In this document: piece after piece, positions 1-9,143 of the stretch
Position numbering within the stretch: position 1 is the first letter of the stretch
How the letters are laid out: the number at the start of each line of letters is the position of its first letter
Source: Gottfriedia solisilvae
GTDB taxonomy: Bacteria; Bacillota; Bacilli; Bacillales; Bacillaceae_G
DNA: 64,000 nt
Assembly: GCF_002128405.1 (NCBI RefSeq)
Contig: NZ_NETJ01000001.1
Location: forward strand, 744,001-808,000
Direction: 5' to 3'
Notes under the pieces: model-generated
Told to the model about the DNA's origin: nothing
Databases searched by the model: none
What the model saw: only the letters and a program-made list of their open reading frames with translations
Translations under genes and position numbers: made by a program

Positions 1-678
1 TGTTAATGTCACATTGCCTTCATTTGTTAGTTTTGTGATTAACGGATTCTTATTAAATGGAGACTTCTCGTGTTCTTTGATAATCGTTTGAATCTCATTT
101 AAATTTGAAATCTCATCGATCGTTGTCTCTGAATCAAACGCATAACCAATTCTCCAGTCAATATCTTTATGTTTTAATTTGATTTCCAAAATATAGTCGC
201 CATATGCTGTTTTTTCTTTTTTTATACGAAATTCTCCATTATGAGAAATGACTATATCCCCATTTAATGGCACTGGCTTTAAAGGTAAATTCGCTCCAAA
301 ACCCGTATCAATTAAATAAGTTTGACCTTCATGTGATAAAAGAATTGTAACATGTGTTCTTCCAATATTTTGGTATTCAGAATTTACAGGATCATAAACA
401 ACTCCACTTACAAGACTCGCATTGAAACCATTTTCAATTAAGAAGAGGTACAAAATGGCATTTAATTCATAACAAAGACCACCCTCATTTTTTAATAAAA
501 TTTTCTGAATCAAGCTATCCTTTGTGATCTCATTTGAATTTTTATTAATAATGCATATATTTTCAAATGGTATGTTAAATGCAGTTTTCATTAGGATATG
601 TTCTAAGTCAGAGAATGATATTTTGTTACTTTCTGTAAACCCAATCCTTTTTCGAAATAAAGTATTTAGCTGACTCAA
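1..678 (-). CDS. arylamine N-acetyltransferase, C-terminus cut by window edge
   Basis: Transfers acetyl groups from acetyl-CoA to arylamines in the cytoplasm. I translated the frame by hand: it is open from a TTG at 678 to the left edge, giving 226 codons. The catalytic triad is visible as Cys about 69 (GGLCYELN), His about 109 (RTHVTILL) and Asp about 124 (LIDTGFGAN), the spacing typical of the family. Near the edge SPFNKNPLITKL also matches the family. The start is TTG, placed 7 bases after GGAGGT at 686-691; an in-frame GTG directly before it (679-681) is the alternative. It appears monocistronic. Only the C-terminal end is missing because of the window edge. Confidence 0.88.
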   Translation of the reverse strand, partial: MSQLNTLFRKRIGFTESNKISFSDLEHILMKTAFNIPFENICIINKNSNEITKDSLIQKILLKNEGGLCYELNAILYLFLIENGFNASLVSGVVYDPVNSEYQNIGRTHVTILLSHEGQTYLIDTGFGANLPLKPVPLNGDIVISHNGEFRIKKEKTAYGDYILEIKLKHKDIDWRIGYAFDSETTIDEISNLNEIQTIIKEHEKSPFNKNPLITKLTNEGNVTLT

Positions 679-751
679 CACTTTTACCTCCAATACTATA
701 TGATAAATTGTCTGTTCGATCTTACTTTGTATTCTATTTTACTTATGATTG

Positions 752-789
752 AAAAGTGCGCTCCTGCATAAGACAGAAACGCAACTTTT
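752..789 (-). terminator. weak candidate terminator after the acetamidase gene
   Basis: Arms aaaagtgcg and cgcaactttt (one bulged base) flank a 19-base loop immediately after the acetamidase stop codon. The stem is short and the loop large, so this is tentative. Confidence 0.35.
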
Positions 790-790
790 T

Positions 791-1756
791 CTACTCTTTA
801 CTTTTGTCTACAACCGTTGAAAAAAGATGATTATGAGGTAATATTGCATGAACGCCTTTTACTTGATTAACAATCTGGGTAATTTTAAGATCTACACATA
901 CACTCGCTAAAGCAACTGCTTCCGTTTTTTCTATCTGGTAGATTTCCTGCATTAACTCAATCATTCCTTCTAAAGCTATTGCTGTAGCTTTGTTTAAATC
1001 CTCATCAAAACCAAAAGTGATCCAACCTGCAGGAGTATTTGCTCGTGGCATTTTCAATTGTAAGTCTTCAATAACTGTAAGTGTAAGATTTACTTGGTCA
1101 AAAGGAGATTCAATCGCTTGACCAGAAACTTCACCATCTCCTTGGGCTGCATGTCCGTCTCCAGCAGAAAACAGTGCCCCTTCTACAGTAATAGGAAGAT
1201 AAACTGTACTTCCCTCAACTAATTCCTTACAATCAATATTTCCTCCACAGTATCTTGGCGGGATGGTTGAATGAACACCTGATTCACTTGGCGATGTACT
1301 CAATACACCTAAAAATGGTTTAAGTGGAACAGTAAATTCTTGATCTTTCACATGTGTTTTCGCGGTTTTGTTTTCTTCATTTATCGTCCAATTTAATGTT
1401 ACTTCAGGTGACTCCGCTATATTTAAAACATTATTTTGCCAGTTTATTTTACCTCCAGCACAATTCCAACCGTACCAGCCTGTTTTTATTTTATTTATTT
1501 TTACCTCGAGTGTCATACCAGGTTTTGCATCTTGAATATAAATAGGACCCACCATTGGATGGCCCCAGGCTTCTTCTTGTTCCCTTGATTGATAACGAAT
1601 TCGTTCCCCGTTTTTTGCATTAATTCCCCAGCCTATATCAATCGTATTAAATTCAATAGAATCTCCAGAACGTATTGTCATAATTGGTTCGTATTCTTTA
1701 CTAAATGATGCGTGTAAATGTTGATTGGAAACTTTCATTTTGTATGTTTCTGCCAT
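791..1756 (-). CDS. acetamidase/formamidase family protein
   Basis: Members of the FmdA/AmdA family hydrolyse formamide, acetamide or related short amides to ammonia and the acid. The 321-residue length and blocks such as GDGHAAQGDGEVSGQAIE and the N-terminal SGDSIEFNTID fit the family; the Gly/His-rich GDGHAAQGDGE block near residue 200 is its best-conserved feature. The start ATG at 1756 follows AAGGA by 7 bases. It stands alone between the acetyltransferase gene and the histidine operon, so context does not tell the substrate. It is longer than a domain fragment and has no frameshift. Confidence 0.85.
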   Translation of the reverse strand: MAETYKMKVSNQHLHASFSKEYEPIMTIRSGDSIEFNTIDIGWGINAKNGERIRYQSREQEEAWGHPMVGPIYIQDAKPGMTLEVKINKIKTGWYGWNCAGGKINWQNNVLNIAESPEVTLNWTINEENKTAKTHVKDQEFTVPLKPFLGVLSTSPSESGVHSTIPPRYCGGNIDCKELVEGSTVYLPITVEGALFSAGDGHAAQGDGEVSGQAIESPFDQVNLTLTVIEDLQLKMPRANTPAGWITFGFDEDLNKATAIALEGMIELMQEIYQIEKTEAVALASVCVDLKITQIVNQVKGVHAILPHNHLFSTVVDKSKE

Positions 1757-1954
1757 GCGATAATCCTTCTTTCAAATTTACAAATTTATATTGTAGAATA
1801 AAATTCTTCTTACTATTTATTTCGGCATTTAAAGTTTAATTTCCTTGTTCACTATGATTGTTCTTACTTGAGTATGTTGTTCATTAATTCATGTATTTCA
1901 TTTTTATGAAACGACATTTGATCATTCATATATGTAAGATCATAGCGCAAAACA

Positions 1955-1989
1955 AAAAACAGGCGACCACTTTAGGATCGGCTGTTTTT
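1955..1989 (-). terminator. intrinsic terminator of the histidine operon
   Basis: Arms aaaaacag and ctgttttt with a further cga/tcg pairing after one mismatch, followed on the minus strand by a T-run. It lies a few bases after the hisJ stop codon. Confidence 0.75.
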
Positions 1990-1993
1990 ATCA

Positions 1994-2809
1994 TTACACT
2001 AAATTGACCATTTCATAACCTCTACCAATATCCTTCACACCATGAGAATCAGAACCGTAAACGAGGGGAATTCTTAATTGTCTTGCATATTCAATTACAT
2101 CAATTGGAGGATACGTTTCCCCACAATACGGTTTAAATAATCCAGCAGTATTTACATCCAGTTCGTATTGCTCTTGTTTGATTAGATGTAAGATATCGAT
2201 TTGATTCTCCTTGATTACTTTCGTTTCTTCACACTGAAGGAATTGTTTAAATTTATTACATAAAGTCATATGGCCAATTCTTTTTGGTTTATATTGTCCT
2301 AAATCTACTAAAATTGATTGCTTTACGATTTCGTAATAAGCTAATTGGAAATCTTCAACCCTACCATAATAGTTTACTAGTCCATCAAGTGTATCCTCTG
2401 CTTGATAGTCAATACAACGCCATCCATCTAGTCCTTCTAAAAAATGCACAGATAATAAGCCAGTATCACAGTATTTTCCATATTCATGCAGAAAGTGTTT
2501 TGTCCACTCTGTATCCATAGGTAAGTAATCTAATTCAAAACCAACTTTTACTGTTATTCTATCTTTATATTTTCCTTTTAAGGCGATCATTTCTTTGACA
2601 TAACCGTCTACTTCTCTCTCATTCATTGCTAGAGTATCGATAACTTCCATTGGTTGCAAACGGCTTTTAAATGACGAAGGAATTGGAGAGTGTTCGGTGA
2701 TATGATATTCGTCAAAATCTAATTCTATTGCTTTTTGAATCATTAATTCAACATTGTCTCCACTTCCATGTGGACAATAGTGGGTATGCGTATGACCATC
2801 AATCTTCAA
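1994..2809 (-). CDS. hisJ: histidinol-phosphatase, PHP family (HisJ)
   Basis: Removes phosphate from L-histidinol phosphate, the step before HisD. The PHP-domain metal motif [10 protein letters not shown] is at residues 6-15, followed by EYHITEHSP, and the C-terminal [10 protein letters not shown] supplies the last metal ligands. At 271 residues it has the usual length. The start is TTG at 2807-2809, overlapping the hisIE stop as TTGA, with AGAAGG 7 bases upstream; this implies translational coupling. It is the last gene of the operon and is followed by a terminator. The PHP type, rather than the HAD type fused to HisB in enterics, is normal for Bacillales. Confidence 0.9.
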   Translation of the reverse strand: MKIDGHTHTHYCPHGSGDNVELMIQKAIELDFDEYHITEHSPIPSSFKSRLQPMEVIDTLAMNEREVDGYVKEMIALKGKYKDRITVKVGFELDYLPMDTEWTKHFLHEYGKYCDTGLLSVHFLEGLDGWRCIDYQAEDTLDGLVNYYGRVEDFQLAYYEIVKQSILVDLGQYKPKRIGHMTLCNKFKQFLQCEETKVIKENQIDILHLIKQEQYELDVNTAGLFKPYCGETYPPIDVIEYARQLRIPLVYGSDSHGVKDIGRGYEMVNLV

Positions 2810-3441
2810 GAGCGAACCTTCTCTCTTCTATTTACTAGCGCTTCTTTAATTTCGTCCAGCTTCACACCTTTTTCAACCATTAGTACCATTACGTGATAAA
2901 CTAAATCACTTATTTCATATACAAGTTCATTCGTATCATCGTTTTTTGCACCTATGATTACTTCACTCGATTCTTCTCCTACTTTTTTTAGAATTTTATC
3001 AATGCCTTTATCAAACAAGTATGTAGTATAAGAACCTTCAACAGGATTTGATTTTCGATTAACGATTGTTTGATACAGATCATTTAAGATATTTAGATTA
3101 TATTTCTCATCAGAGCTACTTATCTCAGTCTTTTCATGAAAGCAGCTCCAGTTTCCTGTATGGCAAGCTACACCATTTTGCTCTACTTGCATTAAAATCG
3201 TGTCCTGATCACAATCATATGCGATAGATTTTACTGCCTGGCGATTTCCAGATGTTTCACCTTTTACCCAAAGTTTTTGACGACTTCTACTATAATATGT
3301 TGCATATCCTGTCTGTAAAGTTTGTTGAATCGATTCTTCATTCATATATCCAAGCATTAATACATCTTTTGTTTTAACATCTTGGACAATTGCCGGAACT
3401 AATCCTTTTTCATTAAATTGAATGTTATGAATCTGAAACAT
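2806..3441 (-). CDS. hisI: phosphoribosyl-AMP cyclohydrolase / phosphoribosyl-ATP pyrophosphatase, bifunctional
   Basis: Catalyses the second and third steps of histidine synthesis. The N-terminal HisI domain (about 1-115) shows [18 protein letters not shown] and the metal-binding DCDQD and CHTGNWSCF motifs. The C-terminal HisE domain (about 120-205) shows [15 protein letters not shown]. The 211-residue fusion is the normal Bacillus arrangement (hisIE). It lies 12 bases after hisF and overlaps hisJ by 4 bases. The start ATG at 3441 follows a GGGGAG element. No domain is truncated. Confidence 0.93.
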   Translation of the reverse strand: MFQIHNIQFNEKGLVPAIVQDVKTKDVLMLGYMNEESIQQTLQTGYATYYSRSRQKLWVKGETSGNRQAVKSIAYDCDQDTILMQVEQNGVACHTGNWSCFHEKTEISSSDEKYNLNILNDLYQTIVNRKSNPVEGSYTTYLFDKGIDKILKKVGEESSEVIIGAKNDDTNELVYEISDLVYHVMVLMVEKGVKLDEIKEALVNRREKVRS

Positions 3442-3453
3442 GTACTACTCCCC

Positions 3454-4212
3454 CTATAATCGAATGGAAATACCTTTCTTATTTAAATAATTTTTTAAAT
3501 CGCTTATTTGAATCTCACCAAAATGAAATACTGACGCTGCTAAAACACCATCTACATTTGCTTCTTCAATAGCTTCATAAAAATCATTTAGTTTCCCAGC
3601 TCCACCAGATGCGATGACTGGAACGTTGACTGTACTTGTTATTTTTTGTAATAGCTCTATATCATAGCCAGATTTCATTCCGTCTTCATTGATACTATTG
3701 ATGACAATTTCTCCTGCACCAAGTTCAACTCCGCGTTTAGCCCATTCAACTACTTCTAAATCCGTTTCTTTTCGACCACCATTTATATATACCTTATATA
3801 CACCAGCATCATTTTTCTTCGCGTCGATTGATAAAACGACGCATTGAGAACCGAATCGATCCGATGCTTCCTTAATTAAATCTGGATTCATAACTGCCGA
3901 AGAATTAATCGACACTTTGTCAGCACCATTTCTTAAAAGCATTGTAAAATCATCAATTGTTCGAACGCCACCACCAACACAAAACGGAATTCTCAATTCT
4001 TTTGCTACATCTGAAACGAATTGTAATGAAATATTTCTCTCTTCATTTGAAGCAGTTATATCGTAAAAAACAAGTTCATCCGCTCCGTGATCACTATAAA
4101 ATTTCCCTAGCTTTGTAGGTGAGTCAACATCCTGAATGCTTGAAAATTGCTTCCCCTTTACTACTCGCCCATTTCGAACATCTAAGCAAGGTATGATTCT
4201 TCTTGCAAGCAT
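3454..4212 (-). CDS. hisF: imidazole glycerol phosphate synthase, cyclase subunit
   Basis: With HisH it converts PRFAR and ammonia from glutamine to imidazole glycerol phosphate and AICAR. The 252-residue (beta-alpha)8 barrel has the catalytic Asp11 in [15 protein letters not shown] and the second Asp in VLSIDAKK, with phosphate-binding GGG and ASGGAG loops. The start ATG at 4212 has GGAGG 7 bases upstream. The start lies 31 bases inside the end of hisA, an unusually long overlap of two well-conserved genes. HisF and HisA are paralogous half-barrel duplications. Confidence 0.95.
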   Translation of the reverse strand: MLARRIIPCLDVRNGRVVKGKQFSSIQDVDSPTKLGKFYSDHGADELVFYDITASNEERNISLQFVSDVAKELRIPFCVGGGVRTIDDFTMLLRNGADKVSINSSAVMNPDLIKEASDRFGSQCVVLSIDAKKNDAGVYKVYINGGRKETDLEVVEWAKRGVELGAGEIVINSINEDGMKSGYDIELLQKITSTVNVPVIASGGAGKLNDFYEAIEEANVDGVLAASVFHFGEIQISDLKNYLNKKGISIRL

Positions 4213-4913
4213 GTTAGCGCCTCCTTTAAAGAAAACTTCTTCTCATACAATGCCTTACCTGAAATTGCCCCATAAAGATTCAGTTTTTGAAGAGATAGTA
4301 AATCATCAATTGAGCTTACTCCTCCGGATGCAATAATCTGTAAGTTCGTTTCACTAGACAGCTTTTTATATGCTTCTATATTTGGTCCACTAAGCATTCC
4401 GTCCTTCGCTATATCTGTATAAACGACTGATTTCACACCTAATTTTTCAAGTTTTTTACAGAATTCAAAGCTATTTTGAGTAGTAGCTTTTTCCCAGCCA
4501 TTGGTTGCAACAAATGAGTTCTTTGCATCAACTCCGACAATGATTCGTTCCCCGTAGCGTTCCACTGCTTCCTTTACAATGTTCATATTTTCGATTGCAA
4601 TTGTTCCTAATATCACGTTTTTAATTCCAATCTCCAACCAAAATGATATTGATTCTAAGGAACGGATACCGCCACCTAATTGAATGTTTAAATTCGTATT
4701 TTCTACTATGTCTCTAACGATTGAGGCATTTCGTCTTTCACCAGTTCTTGCTCCATCTAAATCAACAATATGAAGTACAGTTGCCCCAACTTTTTCAAAT
4801 GCCAATGCAACCTCCAAAGGAGAACGACTATAAATCTCTTGTTTTGAAAAATCACCCTGTTCTAAACGTACACATTTACCATCCTTCAAATCAATTGCTG
4901 GAAATAGAATCAT
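4182..4913 (-). CDS. hisA: ProFAR isomerase
   Basis: Isomerises ProFAR to PRFAR by an Amadori rearrangement. The 243-residue TIM barrel begins [18 protein letters not shown] with catalytic Asp8, has VDLDGARTG and the second-half [14 protein letters not shown] with the partner Asp, and ends with the phosphate loop IASGGVSS. The start ATG at 4913 overlaps hisH by 23 bases; AAGGAG lies 10 bases upstream. It overlaps hisF by 31 bases at its 3-prime end. It is a standard member of the his operon. Confidence 0.95.
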   Translation of the reverse strand: MILFPAIDLKDGKCVRLEQGDFSKQEIYSRSPLEVALAFEKVGATVLHIVDLDGARTGERRNASIVRDIVENTNLNIQLGGGIRSLESISFWLEIGIKNVILGTIAIENMNIVKEAVERYGERIIVGVDAKNSFVATNGWEKATTQNSFEFCKKLEKLGVKSVVYTDIAKDGMLSGPNIEAYKKLSSETNLQIIASGGVSSIDDLLSLQKLNLYGAISGKALYEKKFSLKEALTCLQEESYLA

Positions 4914-5514
4914 ATAAACACAGCTCCTTAAATGCTTTTAATAGATTTAACCCCGTCTCACTACTTTTTTCTGGATGAAATTGCATACCTACTATATTAT
5001 TTTGATTCACAATTGCTGGGATTTTCACACCATAATCACTAAAAGCTACTACTTCCTCATTTGTAGAATCTACATAATATGAGTGGACAAAGTATACATA
5101 CTCTTCTTCATTTACGTATTTCAATAGATTTATGTTTTTGTTAAAGAATAATTTATTCCATCCCATATGTGGAACCTTTACAAAATTAGGTATTTGTTTA
5201 ACTGTACCTTTAAGTAACCCCAGTCCTTCATAGCCACCATTCTCATCACTAAATTCATATAATAATTGCATGCCAAGACAAATCCCTAAAATTGGTATTC
5301 CATTGTTTGCTTTTTCTATAATCATGTCTATTAAGTTAAGATTATTTAATTCCTTCATAGCTGCCTCATAAGCACCTACACCAGGTAGAATAATAGAAGA
5401 AGCATGTTTGATATCCTCAATTTTATTACTAACAACCACTTGGAAATCTACTTCTTCACATGCTCTTTTTAATGAATCTAAATTTCCAACTCCATAATCG
5501 ATGATAATATTCAT
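4891..5514 (-). CDS. hisH: imidazole glycerol phosphate synthase, glutamine amidotransferase subunit
   Basis: Class I glutaminase that feeds ammonia to HisF. The nucleophile Cys is in GICLGMQLLYEF and the His-Glu pair in MQFHPEKSSETG; the oxyanion-loop region reads LPGVGAYEAAM. The frame is open upstream to 5631, but the conserved N-terminus IIIDYGVGNLDSL follows the ATG at 5514, one base after the hisB stop, with AAAGGA upstream; the extension is shadow of hisB. This gives 207 residues, the usual size. It overlaps hisA by 23 bases. Confidence 0.94.
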   Translation of the reverse strand: MNIIIDYGVGNLDSLKRACEEVDFQVVVSNKIEDIKHASSIILPGVGAYEAAMKELNNLNLIDMIIEKANNGIPILGICLGMQLLYEFSDENGGYEGLGLLKGTVKQIPNFVKVPHMGWNKLFFNKNINLLKYVNEEEYVYFVHSYYVDSTNEEVVAFSDYGVKIPAIVNQNNIVGMQFHPEKSSETGLNLLKAFKELCLYDSISSN

Positions 5515-5515
5515 T

Positions 5516-6100
5516 TTAAAGAAGTCCTTTCGTTGAAGGTAATTTAGTAGAATTGACTTCAATCGCCTGTTTAATCGCTCTGCCAAAAGCTTTAAATAAT
5601 GCCTCGATTTTATGATGGTCGTTATCGCCATATAAAACTTCCATATGGCAATTCATTTTAGCTTCTGAACTTAGTGCTTTAAAAAATTCTTTAATATTTT
5701 GAGTATCCATTGTCCCGACTCTCTCTCGCTCTAATCGGGCATTGTAAACAAGATATGGTCTCCCACTAAAATCGATTACTACTCTTGCTAAAGTTTCATC
5801 CATTGGGATATAGCTAGATCCATAACGATTAATCCCAATTTTCTCACCAAGTGACTCCAACAATGCTTTCCCAATTGCAATTCCTACATCCTCTGTTGTA
5901 TGGTGATCATCGACGTCTAAGTCTCCGACACAATTAAGTTCCATATCGACCCCGCTGTGAAAGCAAAATAACGTCAACATATGATCTAAAAAACCAATTC
6001 CAGTATAAATATTACTATTACCGTCTCCGTCCAAATTCAATTTTAAATATATATTCGTCTCTTTTGTTTGTCTTGAAATATTAGCTATTCTCAATTTCAT
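5516..6100 (-). CDS. hisB: imidazoleglycerol-phosphate dehydratase
   Basis: Dehydrates imidazole glycerol phosphate to imidazole acetol phosphate. The 194-residue monofunctional form shows the two manganese-binding motifs, LDVDDHHTTEDV near residue 65 and YGDNDHHKIEALFKA near 165, plus GFLDHML. The start overlaps the hisD stop as ATGA. Its SD (GAGGAGG) is very close to the ATG at 6100; a TTG two codons later would have better spacing and differs little. There is no phosphatase domain, which agrees with the separate hisJ. Confidence 0.95.
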   Translation of the reverse strand: MKLRIANISRQTKETNIYLKLNLDGDGNSNIYTGIGFLDHMLTLFCFHSGVDMELNCVGDLDVDDHHTTEDVGIAIGKALLESLGEKIGINRYGSSYIPMDETLARVVIDFSGRPYLVYNARLERERVGTMDTQNIKEFFKALSSEAKMNCHMEVLYGDNDHHKIEALFKAFGRAIKQAIEVNSTKLPSTKGLL

Positions 6101-7380
6101 TCCTCCTCAAAACGGATACTGATTGCTTTTTTATGTCCAAATAATCCTTCTTCATTTGCAATTGTCTCAATATAATTTCTAGCAGCTTTTAGTGCTTCCT
6201 TACTGTAATAAACAACTGATGTTTTCTTTTGGAAGTCATTAACCGACAATGGTGACGTAAATCTAGCTGTTCCACTAGTAGGCAATGTATGATTCGTTCC
6301 CGCATAATAATCGCCTACAGGTTCTGGTGTATAGTCTCCTACAAAAATTGCCCCAGCATTTTTAATCTTAGTCACATATTCTTCTGAATCCTTAAGTAAG
6401 ATTTCAACGTGCTCTGGTGCAATTTTATTTACAAGATTGAGCCCTTCTTCTATTGAATTGACTTTTATGATCGCCCCATAATTTTCAAAGGCTTTTTGAA
6501 TGATTTCTTTACGTGGTTGTTCTTCTATTAAGTCATGTGATGCTTGTTGAATTTTCTCAGCTAATTCATTTGACGTAGTGATCACAATGCTTGATGCCAT
6601 TTCATCATGCTCAGCTTGCGCCATTAAATCTGCAGCGATAAATCTTTCATTTGCATGTTCATCTGCTAAAATAACCACTTCAGTAGGACCAGCAACCATA
6701 TCAATACCAACAATTCCAGACACATTTTTCTTAGCCAAAGCTACATATAAGTTTCCAGGACCGACAATTTTATCGACTCTTTGAATCGTTTCAGTCCCAT
6801 AGGCTAGTGCTCCAATTGCATGAGCACCACCTATTTTTAATACTTTTGAAACCCCAGCTAATTTCGCTGCAACTAGAATTGAACTTTTAATTTTACCTTC
6901 TTTATTTGGAGGCGTTACAATGACGATTTCATTTACTCCAGCAATTTTTGCAGGGATCGCGTTCATTAGAACGGTTGAAGGATATGCTGCTTTACCTCCT
7001 GGGATATAAATTCCTACTCTTTCAATTGGATTAATAATTTGTTGAATTGATGATATTTCATTTTCGATTTTGTAACCTGTTTGTAGTTGTTTTTCGTGGT
7101 ACCGTTCTATATTTTCCTTTGCAGCAAGTAGTGCTTCCATTAATTCTTCATTTATCTCATTTAATGCTTGTGATATTTCTTCCTCAGATACTTCAAATGT
7201 TTCTAAATTTACTTCATCAAACAAGAAGGAATATTTACGAATTGCACCATCTCCGTTTTCTTTCACATCTGAAAGAATTTCTTCAACTCTTTTTTCAATT
7301 TGACCTGTTGGAAGAACCGTTCTATGTAGAATTTGATTAAGCTTTTCGCTTTTTTGTTCAATTGATAGAATTTCCAGCAT
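6097..7380 (-). CDS. hisD: histidinol dehydrogenase
   Basis: Zinc- and NAD-dependent enzyme for the last two oxidations, L-histidinol to L-histidine. The 427-residue protein shows PGGKAAYPSTVLMNAIPAKIAG, IVGPGNLYVALAKK, DLMAQAEHDEMA (zinc-ligand and substrate region), and the C-terminal GDYYAGTNHTLPTSGTARF. It overlaps hisG by 23 bases and hisB by 4, so it sits in the tightly coupled front half of the operon. Length and motifs are complete. Confidence 0.96.
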   Translation of the reverse strand: MLEILSIEQKSEKLNQILHRTVLPTGQIEKRVEEILSDVKENGDGAIRKYSFLFDEVNLETFEVSEEEISQALNEINEELMEALLAAKENIERYHEKQLQTGYKIENEISSIQQIINPIERVGIYIPGGKAAYPSTVLMNAIPAKIAGVNEIVIVTPPNKEGKIKSSILVAAKLAGVSKVLKIGGAHAIGALAYGTETIQRVDKIVGPGNLYVALAKKNVSGIVGIDMVAGPTEVVILADEHANERFIAADLMAQAEHDEMASSIVITTSNELAEKIQQASHDLIEEQPRKEIIQKAFENYGAIIKVNSIEEGLNLVNKIAPEHVEILLKDSEEYVTKIKNAGAIFVGDYTPEPVGDYYAGTNHTLPTSGTARFTSPLSVNDFQKKTSVVYYSKEALKAARNYIETIANEEGLFGHKKAISIRFEEE

Positions 7381-8005
7381 ACACCATCTTCCCTTTCTTT
7401 ACTTCGTCTAAAAATTGTTGTATCCGATCATGTTGAAATCGATAACTAACTCGATTTGAGATAACCCTAGCACTGATTGTCATCATTTCCTCTAAGATGA
7501 CTAAACCATTTGCTTTTAAAGTACTACCTGTTTCAACTAAATCTACAATGATGTCAGATAGACCAACGATTGGTGCAAGTTCAACTGAACCATTTAAATA
7601 GATTAATTCTATTTTTTGACGATCCTGAAAATAATTTGTCGTGATATTTGGATATTTAGTAGCAATCCTTAATGGTTCTTCACCCTTATCAATCAAAGTG
7701 TTTGGAAACCCTGCTGCAGCAAATATACATTTACCGAATTCTAAATCCATCAGCTCATAAACGTCTTTTTCTTGTTCTAATAAAACATCTTTTCCAACGA
7801 ATCCTAAATCAGCAACACCACTTTCAACATAAGTAGCCACGTCTACTGGCTTGACGACCAAGTATCTAATTCGATTTTTATCATCTTCAAAAATTAATTT
7901 TCTTGAGTCGGAATCAATTACATTGCCAAGTCCAGCTTGAGCTAGAATCTTTTTTACTTCGTCTTCCAATCTCCCCTTAGCGACCGCAATGATGAGCCAT
8001 TTCAT
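7358..8005 (-). CDS. hisG: ATP phosphoribosyltransferase, short form catalytic subunit
   Basis: Condenses ATP and PRPP in the first, feedback-controlled step. At 215 residues it is the short form (HisGS) that needs HisZ and lacks the C-terminal regulatory domain. The N-terminus MKWLIIAVAKGRLEDEV and the PRPP-binding DLVETGSTLKANGL are present. I place the start at the ATG at 8005, not the upstream in-frame ATG at 8035, because GGAGGT lies 9 bases before it and the family N-terminus matches. It overlaps the hisZ stop by 4 bases. Confidence 0.94.
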   Translation of the reverse strand: MKWLIIAVAKGRLEDEVKKILAQAGLGNVIDSDSRKLIFEDDKNRIRYLVVKPVDVATYVESGVADLGFVGKDVLLEQEKDVYELMDLEFGKCIFAAAGFPNTLIDKGEEPLRIATKYPNITTNYFQDRQKIELIYLNGSVELAPIVGLSDIIVDLVETGSTLKANGLVILEEMMTISARVISNRVSYRFQHDRIQQFLDEVKKGKMVYAGNSIN

Positions 8006-8919
8006 TTGTATGCCACCTCCTGACATTCTATCCAAGCATTCGTATCAATCGAAAATCCAATTGCATCCATCATTTTTTCCGAATCTTCAGAAAGCACTTT
8101 GTAGCGTCCGCCCCTTAATACCTCTTTATTTAGTCGATCATAATATCCTTTAAAAACAATTCCATCATAATAATCAAGTTCATTTATTATCGAAAAATCA
8201 ACATGTATATTTGGACTTATTTCTTGTAATCGTAAAATTTTATGTACTGCATCATCCATTTGCTTATTTAAAATACAACTGGTTAGCAACGAACTTATCT
8301 CTTTCCCCTTTCCTTGTAAATTAAATAATTCGTTTAGGACACGCTTTACTTCTTTTGGAAGAATTGTTTTTTCAGACCATATTTTTAATTCATCTGAATT
8401 TTTCAAGTAAATAAGTCGTTTGACTAAGTTTTTTTGTTCTTTTGAAAGATCACATTCATTAAATAATCCTTCTAAAAACCCTGTATGCCCTATTTCTAAA
8501 ATAAAAGGTTGTTTACTTAATAAATCAATTGCCATTACAATGATTTCAATTTCAGTAGATTCATTTATTTCACCAAAATTCTCTATTCCAAATTGATTGA
8601 TCTCCTTGATCCCTTCTTCATTGTTTCTATAAACGATTGATTGATAAAAAATCTTACATTTTTCTTCTTTTAAGGCGATCGGATATATTTCCTTCATTAA
8701 TGCACTCGTAATATCTGGTCTTAATAAAAGAATTTGTTGTTTGCCTGAAAGTAAAACGACTAGTTCTTCACGTGGTAGTCGCGGATTCTGAATGGCAAAA
8801 TGTTCAAATTCCTCGAAAACTTGAGGTTCGAAAGGTATATATCCACGATCTATAACGTAATCTTCCATTTTTCGCTTATACTCGTAGCTTTTCAAAGCTT
8901 GTAATAATTTCCCATTCAC
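8002..8919 (-). CDS. hisZ: ATP phosphoribosyltransferase regulatory subunit, compact HisZ
   Basis: HisRS-like paralogue that forms a hetero-octamer with short HisG and binds histidine for feedback control. Class II synthetase-like blocks are present: LLLRPDITSALMKEI, FYQSIVYRN, QFGIENFGE, and near the end YYDGIVFKGYYDRL with GGRYKVL. I place the start at GTG 8919, with AAAGGGG upstream; the frame stays open to 9135 but that part is the leader and attenuator. The 305 residues are short beside about 390 in B. subtilis: the usual C-terminal region after the GGRY block is almost absent. It is the first structural gene of the operon. Confidence 0.86.
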   Translation of the reverse strand: MNGKLLQALKSYEYKRKMEDYVIDRGYIPFEPQVFEEFEHFAIQNPRLPREELVVLLSGKQQILLLRPDITSALMKEIYPIALKEEKCKIFYQSIVYRNNEEGIKEINQFGIENFGEINESTEIEIIVMAIDLLSKQPFILEIGHTGFLEGLFNECDLSKEQKNLVKRLIYLKNSDELKIWSEKTILPKEVKRVLNELFNLQGKGKEISSLLTSCILNKQMDDAVHKILRLQEISPNIHVDFSIINELDYYDGIVFKGYYDRLNKEVLRGGRYKVLSEDSEKMMDAIGFSIDTNAWIECQEVAYK

Positions 8920-8940
8920 TTTCTCACTACCCCTTTCTGG

Positions 8941-8981
8941 AAAAATAAAAAGGCCATACAGGTTAATGCCTGCATGGCCTT
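8941..8981 (-). terminator. his attenuator terminator
   Basis: A 13-bp stem (arms 8950-8962 and 8969-8981, one G-U pair) with a 6-base loop and a downstream T-rich run ends 20 bases before the hisZ GTG. Because it lies after the promoter and leader ORF but before the first structural gene, it should act as an attenuator. Confidence 0.85.
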
Positions 8982-8988
8982 CTGGCAC

Positions 8989-9087
8989 GACACAAGCACC
9001 TTTTTCGTAACACGAAGAGGGCTTGTATCTACGGTCAATTTTTGTCCATAGATTCAAACCCTGGGTGGATGATGATGTTGTAACCCA
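8989..9087 (-). promoter_or_regulatory. his leader RNA, hairpins upstream of the attenuator
   Basis: Three hairpins can be drawn in the leader RNA. The first pairs 9083-9087 with 9062-9066 and holds the His codons in its loop. The second pairs 9046-9052 with 9028-9034. The third pairs 9021-9029 with 8989-8997 around an inner tcgt/acga hairpin. Hairpins two and three share two bases. A 6-base complementarity also links 9092-9097 inside the leader ORF to 8985-8990 just before the terminator. I cannot decide by eye which pairing is the antiterminator. The T-box consensus AGGGTGGNACCGCG is not present. Confidence 0.6.
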
Positions 9088-9110
9088 TTTATCGTGCGTG
9101 CGAAAAACAT
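9054..9110 (-). CDS. histidine leader peptide (18 codons)
   Basis: A short ORF reads MFFARTINGLQHHHPPRV then TGA. It starts with ATG at 9108-9110, with AAGGAGA 7 bases upstream, about 30 bases after the predicted transcription start. Three consecutive CAT His codons, two Pro codons and a downstream terminator before hisZ match the design of ribosome-stalling leader peptides known from enteric his operons. The inference is that low charged tRNA-His stalls the ribosome and prevents the terminator at 8941-8981. Only three His codons are present, fewer than in enteric leaders. It is too short for standard gene callers. Confidence 0.72.
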   Translation of the reverse strand: MFFARTINGLQHHHPPRV

Positions 9111-9143
9111 AGTTATGTCTCCTTCTTGTTATCATTTTTTTAA

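Noticed and set aside
5515-5631. N-terminal extension of hisH
   Set aside because: It lies inside hisB, and the conserved N-terminus follows the ATG at 5514 with an SD.
8941-9110. T-box riboswitch before hisZ
   Set aside because: No AGGGTGGNACCGCG-like sequence before the terminator and no UGGN bulge; a leader ORF with SD and His codons explains the region better.
8941-9135. N-terminal extension of hisZ from an ATG at 9135
   Set aside because: The 72 extra codons run through the leader ORF, the hairpins and the attenuator terminator in another frame, do not look like HisZ, and a GTG with an SD at 8919 fits.
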